A stretch of 64,000 bases of DNA from Spirosoma sp. 48-14 (GTDB lineage: Bacteria; Bacteroidota; Bacteroidia; Cytophagales; Spirosomataceae), in assembly GCF_001898575.1 (NCBI RefSeq), contig NZ_MKUD01000025.1:63892-127891 (forward strand). Direction: 5' to 3'. The position numbers were made by a program, and so were the translations under genes. This document shows positions 1-8,514 of this stretch, in pieces; position 1 is the stretch's first letter, and each line of letters starts with the position of its first letter. The notes under the pieces are model-generated. The model was not told the DNA's origin. It was given only the letters and a program-made list of their open reading frames with translations, and did not search any database.

Positions 1-436
1 TATACGTCTCCGTATCCACCACTTTCTGGTTATCGTAAGCGCCATCGATCTTAGCGGCTTCTTTCAGCAAAAGCGAATAATTATAAAAATCGTCGACGTC
101 CAGGGCTTTCTTAGCCGCTTCCCGGAACATCTCCGCATAAAGGTATTTTACTCCCTCTTTTTCGCGGCCTTGCCGTAATTCAGCAAATACGGCATAGGCT
201 AGCGCTAAAATCTCCCGTGCCCTTCGCTCTTGTATAGATCGGCTATTTTTGAGCATGGCCAAAACCTGACTATCGGTATGGCCTTGTTTTAACCAGGCTC
301 GGGCCGAATCGATTTTATCCCAGGTATCCCATTGTGACGGATTGAGTTCCGTTCCGTCTAAGAGATGCTGCTGGTAAACGGTGAGCTCATCCCGTACTTT
401 CTCCAGGTATTTGTTATTGCTCTTTAGCTGCTTCAT
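1..436 (-). CDS. Phage terminase small subunit-like protein (partial, runs off left edge)
   Basis: The frame is open on the minus strand from ATG at 436 to the window edge, giving 145 residues without a stop. It begins MKQLKSNNKYLEKV and contains a helical region (about residues 50-90) with KQGHTDSQVLAML followed by an arginine-rich RSIQERRAREILA stretch, which resembles the DNA-binding part of small terminase proteins in Bacteroidota phages. Its start overlaps the end of the preceding gene by 23 bases, so it belongs to the same head operon. A large terminase gene would be expected just beyond the left edge. The assignment rests on sequence character and position, not on a decisive motif. Confidence 0.55.
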   Translation of the reverse strand, partial: MKQLKSNNKYLEKVRDELTVYQQHLLDGTELNPSQWDTWDKIDSARAWLKQGHTDSQVLAMLKNSRSIQERRAREILALAYAVFAELRQGREKEGVKYLYAEMFREAAKKALDVDDFYNYSLLLKEAAKIDGAYDNQKVVDTETY

Positions 437-821
437 AGCTGATTAATCTTAAATCCTCTTCATATTGGTTTTTGATGGCCAGAAGCCGGGCCAGTTCCTG
501 CTGCCAGAGGGCTACTTTAGCGTGGTCAGGTTTCTCCGCCAGCTTACTCTCGTATTTAGAAATATTCACCCGTGTTTTTTGGAGCTCCAGCTTAATCTCG
601 GCTTGGCTGAGTCCACTGGTGGCCATCGTCGGCTTTGCCACTGGCTCAGCTCGTCGTTTCTGGCCAGTCTGTAGTTCGTAGCGTACATCTTTCCAGCGTT
701 CCCGGATTTCCAGAATTTGGGCCACTACGGATTTACGGCCTTCCACATCATCAGGCGCAAAATCAGCCAGGGTATTACTTAAAAGAGCAGCCTGCTGGTG
801 GAGTTCTTCGCTCTCCAGCAA
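414..821 (-). CDS. Head-module coiled-coil protein, probably expressed by -1 frameshift from the upstream gene
   Basis: The 135-residue frame is charged and helical, ending RLISYEAAKEQ. No ATG is available until MATSGL, about residue 66; the listed start is a TTG. Its reading frame stays open upstream through the nine-A run at 888-896 and into the coding region of the 881-1240 gene. A -1 slip on that run would fuse the two products into one protein of about 275 residues. Alternatively a TTG start is used, or a one-base error has split one gene. It lies between the capsid genes and the terminase-like gene, so a head-assembly role is likely, but the family is not recognised. Confidence 0.5.
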   Translation of the reverse strand: MLESEELHQQAALLSNTLADFAPDDVEGRKSVVAQILEIRERWKDVRYELQTGQKRRAEPVAKPTMATSGLSQAEIKLELQKTRVNISKYESKLAEKPDHAKVALWQQELARLLAIKNQYEEDLRLISYEAAKEQ

Positions 822-880
822 TAGCTGCTCTTTGCCCGGATCGATACCGGATTCGTTAGCCAGGTTAGTGGCCAGTGGGG

Positions 881-1240
881 TTAACTGTTTTTTTTTGCTG
901 CTGGAACGGGCGATTTTGCAGAACTCACCATTTTTTCGAGTTCGCCAATTTTCAGTTCTTTCTCAATAAGCTGGTCCTTTAGAGTCGCATTTTCATGTAA
1001 AAGCGCCTGATAGTTCGCCGTGACCGTTGCTAATTGCTCGGCCAACTCATGCCCGTTCTCTGAATCATCGACGGGCTGAGGGCTTGCCACTGGCTGCTCC
1101 TGACGTTCGGCTTCTGCGGCTTGCTCGTACTCAGTTTGCGCCTTCTCCCAGGCTGCTTTTTTGTGGTCTACCTGGTCAGCATTATAGGCCATTTCGGCCA
1201 GTTGAGCCGCTGCCAATAATTGGGTGAGTGCTACTTTCAT
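881..1240 (-). CDS. Phage head-module coiled-coil protein
   Basis: This 119-residue protein starts MKVALTQLLAAAQLAEM and has a coiled-coil second half (about residues 60-105, with HENATLKDQLIEKEL). It ends AAKKNS exactly at a run of nine A on the coding strand. It follows the 63-residue gene in the head operon. The ending on a slippery homopolymer, together with a downstream frame lacking an ATG, suggests that this is the unshifted product of a frameshift pair, as known for tail-assembly chaperones of other phages. Here, however, the pair lies next to the capsid genes and not the tape measure. Function is unknown. Confidence 0.6.
   Translation of the reverse strand: MKVALTQLLAAAQLAEMAYNADQVDHKKAAWEKAQTEYEQAAEAERQEQPVASPQPVDDSENGHELAEQLATVTANYQALLHENATLKDQLIEKELKIGELEKMVSSAKSPVPAAKKNS
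888..896 (-). promoter_or_regulatory. Putative slippery A9 site for -1 ribosomal frameshifting
   Basis: Nine consecutive A on the coding strand (GCAGCA before, CAGTTAA after). The zero frame stops six bases past the run, while the -1 frame remains open to 414. Frame analysis shows this directly; programmed slippage is inferred. Confidence 0.4.
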
Positions 1241-1273
1241 CGTATTTGTCGAAAAATAAAGTTTAGATACTCC

Positions 1274-1465
1274 TTAAGCCACTTTTGCTGATTTGGCTAA
1301 ATTTTCGGTAGCCATCTCCACTACCTGCACATATACCCCTGGATACGTTGCCTGGATCATCTCGGCATCCGCTATGGCCATGCTTTCGCCAATGATCACA
1401 CTGCGCTCCCCAAAACCGAATTTAATGCCCGTCGAATCGTTTAAAATCTCTACTTTTTTTGCCAT
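1274..1465 (-). CDS. Small phage head-operon protein
   Basis: A 63-residue protein starting MAKKVEILNDSTGIKFGFG, with a beta-rich first half and a helical alanine/lysine-rich tail. The ATG is clear and the gene is collinear with the capsid operon, between the 235-residue protein and the coiled-coil gene. Small proteins at this position often join the head to the tail or decorate the capsid, but nothing in the sequence identifies which. It is separated from the upstream gene by an intergenic region carrying an inverted copy of the ATTCATTCA-type repeat seen elsewhere in the prophage. Confidence 0.6.
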   Translation of the reverse strand: MAKKVEILNDSTGIKFGFGERSVIIGESMAIADAEMIQATYPGVYVQVVEMATENLAKSAKVA

Positions 1466-1479
1466 TGTCGTCTTTAGAT

Positions 1480-1525
1480 AAGTGAATGAATGATTGAGTG
1501 CGTTAGCTATTCCTCATTCATTCAT
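1480..1525. repeat. Inverted ATGAATGA/TCATTCAT repeat between head genes
   Basis: AATGAATGA just left of about 1495 pairs with TCATTCATT at about 1514-1522, forming a stem of at least nine bases in a short spacer. It belongs to the same family of GATTGAGTGA/ATGAATGA words found at 3353-3427, 3870-3915 and 28415-28480. Confidence 0.5.
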
Positions 1526-1538
1526 TGGTTGATTAATT

Positions 1539-2246
1539 TTACGCTACTGTAACCCCTGGAATGGTCACTGAATCGGCCAGCGGTACGTAGCCGAACATAT
1601 ACCCATCCTGTTTGGCTTTTAGCGTCCATTCGCGTCGGTCACTGCCTTTTGCTCCCGAGGTGTGGGTAATTTCAAACTGGATACCCAGGAACGAGGAACC
1701 TACCACCACACGTTTGCCATCGGTCAGGATCACTACCGCTACGCACTCGGTATTCAGTAGTTTATCGATAGCCGCTACCTGCTCTTTGTTGTAGCCCGCT
1801 ATTTTCACGTCCAGGCTCTGCTCCCAACTCTGGTAACCCGTGGCCCCTTTCAAGGCCTGGTCAATCTTGAGCGAGTTGTCCGACACCTGCACTTCTACGA
1901 AAGTGGGGACGGGTATACCCGTTGCCAGGGTGGGCGCGACAGCCGATTCACCCCCAACAATATCCGCCCGTTTGGGCCATTCCGCCGTAAACTGATCGGT
2001 CGGCATTAAGAATAGCCTCCGCCCACCACCAGGGTTGGCTAGCTGTTGGGCCGTGCGCGGAATAGCCGCCAGGGTGGCTAGCGCCAGGCCCGTCGAATCA
2101 TACAGCCATATACCCGTAGCCGCCTGAAACAGATAAGCCGTTAGGGGCATCGCGGCCACTCCGACCAGTACGTTTTGGGTACTGGTCGCTACCAAGGCAC
2201 CCATGGCCAGAATGACCAGACTCATTAAAAACTTCGCAATCTTCAT
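1539..2246 (-). CDS. Phage virion protein of the head/tail-tube type, unknown family
   Basis: The protein has 235 residues. The first 55 are strongly hydrophobic (MKIAKFLMSLVILAMGALVA) and look like a signal or membrane segment, which is odd for a virion protein. An internal Met at residue 33 or a later start could avoid part of it. From about residue 72 (GGGRRLFLMPTDQF) onward it is a beta-rich domain with EVQVSDNSLKIDQAL and a C-terminal WTLKAKQDGYMFGYVPL, resembling tail-tube or neck proteins of Bacteroidota phages. It lies directly downstream of the major capsid gene behind a terminator-like hairpin, so it may be expressed at a different level from the capsid. Confidence 0.5.
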   Translation of the reverse strand: MKIAKFLMSLVILAMGALVATSTQNVLVGVAAMPLTAYLFQAATGIWLYDSTGLALATLAAIPRTAQQLANPGGGRRLFLMPTDQFTAEWPKRADIVGGESAVAPTLATGIPVPTFVEVQVSDNSLKIDQALKGATGYQSWEQSLDVKIAGYNKEQVAAIDKLLNTECVAVVILTDGKRVVVGSSFLGIQFEITHTSGAKGSDRREWTLKAKQDGYMFGYVPLADSVTIPGVTVA

Positions 2247-2293
2247 TGATACTTGCTGTTTGAACTAGAGTGATAAGAAGGGGAATAAAACAA

Positions 2294-2323
2294 GGGTGAA
2301 CCCGTCAATTGACGGATTCACCC
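2294..2323 (-). terminator. Terminator-like hairpin after the major capsid gene
   Basis: Arms 2294-2308 and 2309-2323 pair with one mismatch and almost no loop. Read on the minus strand, the hairpin is followed by TTGTTTTATT. It starts three bases past the capsid stop codon. Confidence 0.6.
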
Positions 2324-2325
2324 AT

Positions 2326-3303
2326 TTAAACTTTGTCGTTTAAGAAGGTGAATTTGCCAAACCCGTAATCGAAGCCTACGCTCATCCGAATGTTGATTTT
2401 GATGGCTTTCACATCTTTTACAACCGTCAACGTGTAGGCGCTCACATCTTCGTTACACACAAAGTTCAGGTTTGAGCCTGGCGTAATAACCATTGTCGAT
2501 TTGCCCGTCAGGCCCACATCTGGTGTAATGACGATATTCTCGTAACCATCCACCTGCCGCATCACCTCGTTAGGTCGTACCAGGTTTGGAAATTTCGCCT
2601 GGCGTCGGCGGTTGATACTACGGGCCATTCCTGGCGAACAACGCAGTTGCAAGGGAATTTCCAGCATGGCCTGGTTTGTCGTTTCCACCGTCTGACAAAG
2701 CCCTATCACCTGTTCATAGCTGTTGGTGTCGTCAACGGTGGTAGCCGACGTAAACACGTTGCCAGCCGGAATATCCCCGCCCGCCTGGCGGCCCGTGGTC
2801 AGTTTGGACAGCAACCCAGTAATGGCGTAAATAGCGCCCGTATTGGCAGCATTCTTCACGGCTTTCCAACTTGCCTTTTCAATCAGGTTAGCCCGTGCGG
2901 TGCGTAGAATCTGCTCCAGAAAGAAAACCTCAAAGGGATTGGCCAGTACATCTTTTTCCGAGCTTAAGCCTTTCACGTACTGCAAATACGAACGGTACAG
3001 CGTTTGAATTTCGCCCGTGGTGAATTGCAGATCGATGTCCACATCTTCAAACGTAGGCACCCGTGCCCCAAACTGGAGCGCTCCTTGGCTTGGGGTAAAA
3101 TCGTCGGATGCCGCCCGGAGAATATCCATAATCTGGAGGTTCACCAGCGGGCTCTTGTTGTCGGTCACTAGGAGCTGGTAGAGTTCCCGGATTTTGGCCT
3201 CACCATCCGTTAGTACATCGGTGATAATCTCTTTTTTGCCGTCAAAAACCTGCATTAAGGCCGATGGCAGTTTACTAAAATCGTACCCTGTTGTTTGTGC
3301 CAT
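2326..3303 (-). CDS. Major capsid protein
   Basis: A 325-residue protein starting MAQTTGYDFSKLPSALMQVF. Its length, the helical N-terminal half, and the beta-rich second half with LQLRCSPGMARSINRRRQ and VITPGSNLNFVCNEDVS are typical of an HK97-fold shell protein. It lies directly downstream of a coiled-coil scaffold-like gene and an S49-type protease gene, the usual order protease, scaffold, capsid. The gene is flanked by two strong hairpins: a perfect 28-base one before it (3353-3427) and a terminator-like one after it (2294-2323). This suggests that its message is set apart for high expression. The assignment rests on context and overall character. Confidence 0.75.
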   Translation of the reverse strand: MAQTTGYDFSKLPSALMQVFDGKKEIITDVLTDGEAKIRELYQLLVTDNKSPLVNLQIMDILRAASDDFTPSQGALQFGARVPTFEDVDIDLQFTTGEIQTLYRSYLQYVKGLSSEKDVLANPFEVFFLEQILRTARANLIEKASWKAVKNAANTGAIYAITGLLSKLTTGRQAGGDIPAGNVFTSATTVDDTNSYEQVIGLCQTVETTNQAMLEIPLQLRCSPGMARSINRRRQAKFPNLVRPNEVMRQVDGYENIVITPDVGLTGKSTMVITPGSNLNFVCNEDVSAYTLTVVKDVKAIKINIRMSVGFDYGFGKFTFLNDKV

Positions 3304-3352
3304 TTAAAATGGAGTTGTTAAAATTAGATTGTTGTTTACTGAAAAATTGAGT

Positions 3353-3427
3353 GATTGATTGAATGAGCGATTGAGTGATTTTGGTATATCTATTCGCTCA
3401 ATCACTCAATCGCTCATTCAATCAATC
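3353..3427. repeat. Perfect 28-bp inverted repeat between scaffold and capsid genes
   Basis: Arm 3353-3380 (GATTGATTGAATGAGCGATT...) and arm 3400-3427 are exact reverse complements around a 19-base loop. The right arm begins inside the scaffold stop codon. On the minus strand the second arm is followed within ten bases by five T, so it may act as an attenuator or as an RNA-stabilising stem ahead of the capsid gene. Confidence 0.8.
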
Positions 3428-3854
3428 ACCCCTTGTGTTTGCGGAATACGGCCAGCGCCTGGGCGTTGTAGTCGGTCATTTCTGGTCCTCCGTTTTGGTT
3501 AGTCGCATCGGCGTCGGGGAGTTGAGCGCCTACACCTGCCTGTTTCTCGAACCAGGCTTTGTATTTATCCCGGTCGGCTTCGGCGGTGGTCAGCGAGTTC
3601 TGGAGCGTGGTTTTATCGCCTTCCAGCGTAGTCTTTTCGCTTTGCAGAGTATTGAGTGAAGCCTGGAGCGTATCCCGTTCGCCTTCCAGGTTGGTAACCT
3701 GGCTCTGGAGCCCGCTTATTTTCTCCTGGAGTTCCAGGGCTTCGTTAGTAAATTGGTTGTGCTCATCAGTCGAGAGCTTTTCGGAAATAGCTTTTTCTGA
3801 CTTGCCGAAAAAGGAGGCCATAAACGTGGCCAGCGTCTGCTTTACTTGTGCCAT
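3426..3854 (-). CDS. Capsid scaffold-like coiled-coil protein
   Basis: From the ATG at 3854 (MAQVKQTLATFMASFFGKS) the product has 142 residues. An upstream in-frame extension to 3905 would merely translate the ATGAATGAGTGA repeat and is not chosen. Residues 35-110 form a long heptad coiled coil (LQEKISGLQSQVTNLEGERD, then repeated TLQ...EKTTLEGDK), and the tail is short and polar, ending AVFRKHKG. Coiled-coil scaffolds with a basic C-terminus between the prohead protease and the capsid gene guide shell assembly and are then removed. The family is inferred from position and shape. Confidence 0.65.
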   Translation of the reverse strand: MAQVKQTLATFMASFFGKSEKAISEKLSTDEHNQFTNEALELQEKISGLQSQVTNLEGERDTLQASLNTLQSEKTTLEGDKTTLQNSLTTAEADRDKYKAWFEKQAGVGAQLPDADATNQNGGPEMTDYNAQALAVFRKHKG

Positions 3855-3905
3855 AGGCGTTTGTGAATTGGTTGAAAATGAATGAGTGAGTGAAGGCTGG
3901 CGCAA

Positions 3906-4811
3906 TCAATTACTCAATTGTAAGGCTCGTTTGATGGCTCCCTGGAGGGTTCCCTTCTGATCGGCCAGACCGAGCGCAATACCTTTCGATGGCCCGTACA
4001 TTTTGGCCGACTTCCATTCGTCGGAAGTCAGCAGGCCCGCCCGGCCCCGGCGAACATAGCCCGCAAACTCTTTTTGGCATCCGTCCAGCATCTCCTGGAT
4101 TTCCTGCCGGTCGTCGTTGGAAAGCGGCTCGATGCCGTTAATTCGGGCTTTGTCTACGCTTTCGGTGGCCCGGAATATTTCCACCTGATAGCCTTCCTTC
4201 TCCAACGCCTGGCTTTGATCGGTGTACACCATCAGCGTACCGATGGAACCAATTACCTGTAGGGGTGAATCTTCCAGCCATATCTCAGTGGCCTGGCTGG
4301 CAATGAAGTAGGCAGCACTCGCACAAAACGATGTCCAGACCATCACTACCTTTTTGGTGGCCCGTACCGCATCGGCAAACGCCCGTAAACCATCCACCGA
4401 GCCGCCCCCCGAATCGATCTTTAGCAGAATGGCCCGTACAGCTTCGGAGCGGTCGGCAGCGGCCAGAATGCCCGCTAAATCCTCATACCCCCAATTGCAC
4501 ATGCCGTAGCGGGTTAGTGTACCTACAATGGAAATCACACAAACCCCATCCACAGTGTAGGCGCTGGCGATATAGTCGTAATAGGCCATTGAGCCCGCCA
4601 TCACCGGCTGCTTACTGGCTTTCAATCTGGCCTCTATGGACTTGGCCGGATGGTCTGAAAAGAAAGACGTAGAAAGAGGGGATTTGCCTGCCAGGATTCG
4701 GGCGTTGATGATACCATGCATCCGCAGGGCAAACGACTCCTCCAGGCACCAAAGCCCCGTTAAATTGACAAAGTTCATTAGCGGTCCGACGTATCGGGTA
4801 TTTACTGCCAT
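3906..4811 (-). CDS. Prohead protease, S49 (SppA/protease C-like) family
   Basis: A 301-residue serine protease with the S49 fold. Residues 131-140 (KIDSGGGSVD) form the oxyanion-region glycine loop, Ser165 in FCASAAYFIAS is the likely nucleophile, GSIGTLMVYTD (188-198) is a family signature, and Lys221 in SVDKARING is the likely general base. Phage members cleave scaffold and capsid proteins during head maturation. That fits the position immediately before the scaffold and capsid genes. It is the first gene of the head operon and follows the GTCCTTT site at 4858-4864 by 46 bases. The AT-rich LRR cargo gene lies just upstream in the opposite orientation. Confidence 0.8.
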   Translation of the reverse strand: MAVNTRYVGPLMNFVNLTGLWCLEESFALRMHGIINARILAGKSPLSTSFFSDHPAKSIEARLKASKQPVMAGSMAYYDYIASAYTVDGVCVISIVGTLTRYGMCNWGYEDLAGILAAADRSEAVRAILLKIDSGGGSVDGLRAFADAVRATKKVVMVWTSFCASAAYFIASQATEIWLEDSPLQVIGSIGTLMVYTDQSQALEKEGYQVEIFRATESVDKARINGIEPLSNDDRQEIQEMLDGCQKEFAGYVRRGRAGLLTSDEWKSAKMYGPSKGIALGLADQKGTLQGAIKRALQLSN

Positions 4812-4857
4812 CCATTGGCATTATGGCAGCAAAGGTGGCTTTAGCCACTGCCACCCG

Positions 4858-4864
4858 AAAGGAC
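4858..4864 (-). promoter_or_regulatory. GTCCTTT operon-head motif, site 1
   Basis: Minus-strand TTTTTTATGTCCTTTCGGG, 46 bases before the ATG of the protease/capsid operon. One of eight copies in the prophage; the role as a late promoter or activator site is inferred. Confidence 0.55.
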
Positions 4865-4980
4865 ATAAAAAAGCCAGTTCTGGAAAGAATCGGCTAGTTG
4901 TATACCCATTGTTTTGCTTACTTTGTAGCTATTATAATTCGATTTCCCTTAAGGATAAGGAGGCTAAATACACATCATCT

Positions 4981-6459
4981 ATGAAAAATAAATTTCTATT
5001 TTTTTGCCTATTACTTATACTTTCTAACCTATGGTTATCAAGCTGCAAACACACAGACAGCCCCGCCCACAACCTACCACCATCACCCTTCACTGTAAGG
5101 GTTGCTCTATCAGCTAATGGCAATGATGCTCATTTATCCTGGGACCGAGCCAAAGACCCCAATGGTGATCCAGTAGTTTATTCAGTCTTTTTTAAAGATA
5201 CACTAGTAAAAAACTTGACTGACACTACATTTATTATTTCCAATATAGGCTATAATATTACAGTTCCTGGAAGTGTAATTGCAAAAGATAATCATGGTGC
5301 TTCGACTTCAACAAGCTTCACAATCACAGTGGGAGACAATCCTTATACTGAAATACCTGATGAAAACTTTGAAAAATCATTAATAAAACTTAAAATAGAT
5401 GACACATTAGACAGAAAATTATTAATATCAAGTGCATTAAAAGTTAGCGATTTAATCTTGATTGCCGAATGGGGAAAAGAAATAAAAGACTTAACAGGTA
5501 TTGAAGCATTTAAAAATCTTAAATATTTAAACTGTTATGGTCAAAGTCTGCCATCTGTTAACTTAAGCAGCAATACCGACTTAACTACTTTAGTTATTCC
5601 TCAGAATAGATTAAAAAATTTAGATTTATCAAAAAATGAAAACCTCCAAATACTTGACTGTGGACAAAACCAACTAACCAGTTTAGATCTTTCAAAAAAT
5701 AAATTATTGCAGTCGTTAAATTGTCAATATAACTTTAATATACCGGTTTTAGACTTAACACAGAATTCAAGTCTAACGGTTGTAAACTGCGCTGGCATTC
5801 ACCTAAATGACTTAAATACTACTAAGCTGCCATTTCTAAAAAAACTAATTTGTTACGTCAATAATTTCACTAGTTTGGATCTAAGTAAAAATAAAGATCT
5901 ACAAGAATTAGACTGTTCAGCCACTCGTTTATCTACTTTAGATTTGAGCAACAATATTAATTTAACCAGCCTAAATTGCAGTTATACTAATTTAAATAAT
6001 TTGGATGTCAGCCAAAATACGCTCCTACAAACTTTAGATTGTCATTATGATAAGGGACTAACATACCTAAATTTCGGAAAAATTCAATCAATAGTTTCTA
6101 TTGATTGCTCTATGTCCTTCTTATCAAAATTAGATGTTTATAGTTGCAAAAATTTGCAAACCCTAAATTGTAGTAGTAATCTATTATCGAGTTTAAACTT
6201 AACAACTAATTCATTTTTACAAACATTAAACTGTTCATTTAATAAAATTAGCAGTTTAGATTTAGCGACTAATACAAATTTGCAAGACCTAGACTGTTCT
6301 TTTAATCAACTAACGACTTTGGATTTGAGAACAAATACTTTGATTAAAACGCTCGATAGTATAGGCAACAATATACAGGTTATTTGTTTGGCCAATTTGG
6401 CTCTAGTTAAAAGTAATTGGACAAAAAATAGCTCAGCTGTTTATCAAATTTGTATGTGA
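4981..6459 (+). CDS. Leucine-rich-repeat lipoprotein (prophage cargo)
   Basis: Starting at the ATG at 4981, the 492-residue product has a lipoprotein signal peptide (MKNKFLFFCLLL..., lipobox ending SSC at about residue 22). A fibronectin-III/cadherin-like domain follows (about 35-117, LSWDRAKDPNGDPVVYSVFF). From about 170 to 480 there are some fourteen LRR units of the form LNCSxNxLxxLDLSxN, the type found in Bacteroidota surface proteins. The gene is AT-rich, on the plus strand and inside a minus-strand phage structural region, so it is a cargo (moron) gene expressed on its own. A longer frame starting at 4636 only translates the antisense of the protease. Surface exposure on the lysogen is inferred. 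Confidence 0.8.
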   Translation: MKNKFLFFCLLLILSNLWLSSCKHTDSPAHNLPPSPFTVRVALSANGNDAHLSWDRAKDPNGDPVVYSVFFKDTLVKNLTDTTFIISNIGYNITVPGSVIAKDNHGASTSTSFTITVGDNPYTEIPDENFEKSLIKLKIDDTLDRKLLISSALKVSDLILIAEWGKEIKDLTGIEAFKNLKYLNCYGQSLPSVNLSSNTDLTTLVIPQNRLKNLDLSKNENLQILDCGQNQLTSLDLSKNKLLQSLNCQYNFNIPVLDLTQNSSLTVVNCAGIHLNDLNTTKLPFLKKLICYVNNFTSLDLSKNKDLQELDCSATRLSTLDLSNNINLTSLNCSYTNLNNLDVSQNTLLQTLDCHYDKGLTYLNFGKIQSIVSIDCSMSFLSKLDVYSCKNLQTLNCSSNLLSSLNLTTNSFLQTLNCSFNKISSLDLATNTNLQDLDCSFNQLTTLDLRTNTLIKTLDSIGNNIQVICLANLALVKSNWTKNSSAVYQICM

Positions 6460-6609
6460 TATAATTATATAGTTTAATTTCCCTTCGGAATGACTTCTAG
6501 TAAATTTCCCATAAAAGGATAACCGTTTGAACTTGGTTACGGGTTCGCTGAAAATCGCGTTTTTTATTGAATACATATCAAGAATTTAATAGTGAATTAA
6601 GAAAGAAAA

Positions 6610-7875
6610 TTACCAGGAATTAAGACCCGCCCTGCGCCAACCGCCTGCTACTTTCACATATATATAGTTTTGATCCCAGGCGATTTGACCTGTTTGTCCG
6701 TTGGCGTCGCTGGAGCTGGTTGGCGTATAGGCCGTTTCAAGTCGGAGTTGCTGGTGGCCCGTGGCGGCTTTTATATGTAGCTTAGACGTAGGGACTGCGG
6801 TATTGATGCCCATATTGCCATTGGCATCTATTCGTAGGTATTCAGGGTAGGTGCCACCGCCCCAGCCTTCAATCACAAATGCGTCGACGTCACCGGGGCT
6901 CCCAATTCGCCAGGCAGCAAGGCCAAACTGGCTAAACAGAAATTTAACCCCGTTTCTTCCGGTTACAGAATGTTGATTTTCAATCGCAATAACCACTCCA
7001 TTTGCCGGATTATCTTGGGCTGCGTGTACTCGGCATATTGGTGATGAATGACCTACACCTACATTACCGCTGCCCATAATGCGCATGAGTTCAATGCTGG
7101 TTGCTGGAGAGGTTCCTGCATAAAATACGTGGCTGCTTGCTGAATCACCTATTTGGTAGCGTAACGTGGCATTGTTTATGCCGAAACCATAGTAATTATG
7201 ATCGTTCGTGTCAGCACCGTATAAAGCGATTCGTCGGTTAGCCATTGCGTTGGGGAACTTCAATATATTGGTCACGGTGAAATCAGCGGGCTGTTTTGAC
7301 CAGACCCAGGCCCCCCACGGGTTACCCTGCCATTTTTGCCGAACAAACACTGAGGTGTCTCCATTATCAATATACATCTGCACCATATTACCAGCAGTGG
7401 CTCGAAAAACGAGTAACGTCCCAAATGTAAACGCTCCAGGAAAGGTAACCCCTGGCCCGTGTCCGGTGGCGAGCCAACCAGAACCCCCGCCAAACGTATA
7501 AGTACCAACTGCGGTTAAGCCATCAAAATCTGTTGCGGCTGGATCATATATGGCATTAGCGTTGGCGAAAGGAACCCCTGCAATTGAAAAACTATCGGTT
7601 TGCAGAGCCGCCCCTGATCCATCCAGGGAGCTACGGCCAACCACCACTTTACCCGCTCGGTACACATCATCCACATTCGTGGCCGGTGCATTATTGGTGC
7701 CGACTTTGTACCAAGTCGATAGATTACCATTGATGGCCCCTTTTACCCAATCGATCAATTGATAAAGCACATAGCGAACAAAAGCCGCTTTAGTTGGCCG
7801 TACCCTACCAGGTGCAGCATCTTGAATATTGGAATCAATCAGATTTTTTAAACCTGTGTCGTCAGGTGCTGCCAT
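6610..7875 (-). CDS. Phage tail fibre / appendage protein
   Basis: A 421-residue protein starting MAAPDDTGLKNLIDSNIQ. The first 80 residues are a helical anchor. The middle contains FGGGSGWLATGHGPGVTFPGAF and a repeated beta-rich pattern (GNVGVGHSSPICRVHAAQDN, then GNMGINTAVPTSKLHIKAAT). These GNVGIG/GINTxxPxxxLHI units are typical of trimeric fibres preceding a chaperone or cap. It is the second gene of the two-gene operon headed by the site at 8515 and is convergent with the LRR cargo gene. A receptor-binding role is inferred from the composition. Confidence 0.7.
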   Translation of the reverse strand: MAAPDDTGLKNLIDSNIQDAAPGRVRPTKAAFVRYVLYQLIDWVKGAINGNLSTWYKVGTNNAPATNVDDVYRAGKVVVGRSSLDGSGAALQTDSFSIAGVPFANANAIYDPAATDFDGLTAVGTYTFGGGSGWLATGHGPGVTFPGAFTFGTLLVFRATAGNMVQMYIDNGDTSVFVRQKWQGNPWGAWVWSKQPADFTVTNILKFPNAMANRRIALYGADTNDHNYYGFGINNATLRYQIGDSASSHVFYAGTSPATSIELMRIMGSGNVGVGHSSPICRVHAAQDNPANGVVIAIENQHSVTGRNGVKFLFSQFGLAAWRIGSPGDVDAFVIEGWGGGTYPEYLRIDANGNMGINTAVPTSKLHIKAATGHQQLRLETAYTPTSSSDANGQTGQIAWDQNYIYVKVAGGWRRAGLNSW

Positions 7876-7893
7876 TCGATTTGTTGTTGTTTG

Positions 7894-8481
7894 TTAAGCA
7901 TTAAAGGAGAAATCAAAACTTAAGTCAAAATCCACGTCGGCAAACAGCTCAGACGTGTTATACCTTTCCAGAAACCAGGCCGGGTGCCAACACCGCCCGG
8001 TTAGTTTCAGGCTTACCGAGTTTTCGGCATTGATCGCCCTGGCCGTTCCCATTCTAAGGCCATTGCCAGGTTCACCCGCAACATACGCCAGCCCGTTCCG
8101 ATCCAGCCAGAGCGCTAGCCAGCGTTTTCCCTGGTTCAGATAAATCCAGTGTAGCAGCATAGGCTGGTTTTTGGGAATAGTAGCCGACAGTTCCAGGCTC
8201 CAGGCTGTTCCGGCTCCTTCTTGACCCGGCTCCGACGTTTCGGTAAACGTGCATCCCCCTGGAGGAAAGATCAGCTCGGTTATAGCAGCTCCACCAGCAG
8301 CGGCCAGACCGTAACGGGAAACCGTATACGGATCGCTGGTAGTAGGCCCATCCATGCCGGGCCCGTCTCCTGGTGGTAAGAGGGCCAGTACGGCATCTAT
8401 GGGCAAAAGCTTAAGCCTAGCCACCTGGCCCGCGTTCGGCTGTTGTCGATAGGTTGGTAAGGTTTGTTCTGATAGTATCAT
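7894..8481 (-). CDS. Phage tail-tip/fibre-associated protein, unknown
   Basis: A 195-residue protein, first in the fibre operon, with ATG 33 bases after the GTCCTTT site at 8515-8521. The N-terminal third is proline/glycine-rich (LLPPGDGPGMDGPTTSDPY). The rest is beta-rich with LLHWIYLNQGKRWLALWLDR, compatible with a carbohydrate- or receptor-facing sandwich, and ends FDLSFDFSFNA. Nothing identifies a family. Its place directly before the fibre suggests an adaptor or baseplate component. Confidence 0.55.
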   Translation of the reverse strand: MILSEQTLPTYRQQPNAGQVARLKLLPIDAVLALLPPGDGPGMDGPTTSDPYTVSRYGLAAAGGAAITELIFPPGGCTFTETSEPGQEGAGTAWSLELSATIPKNQPMLLHWIYLNQGKRWLALWLDRNGLAYVAGEPGNGLRMGTARAINAENSVSLKLTGRCWHPAWFLERYNTSELFADVDFDLSFDFSFNA

Positions 8482-8514
8482 CAGCCCAAAAGTAGCAGCC
8501 TGGCGCCCCTGCCA

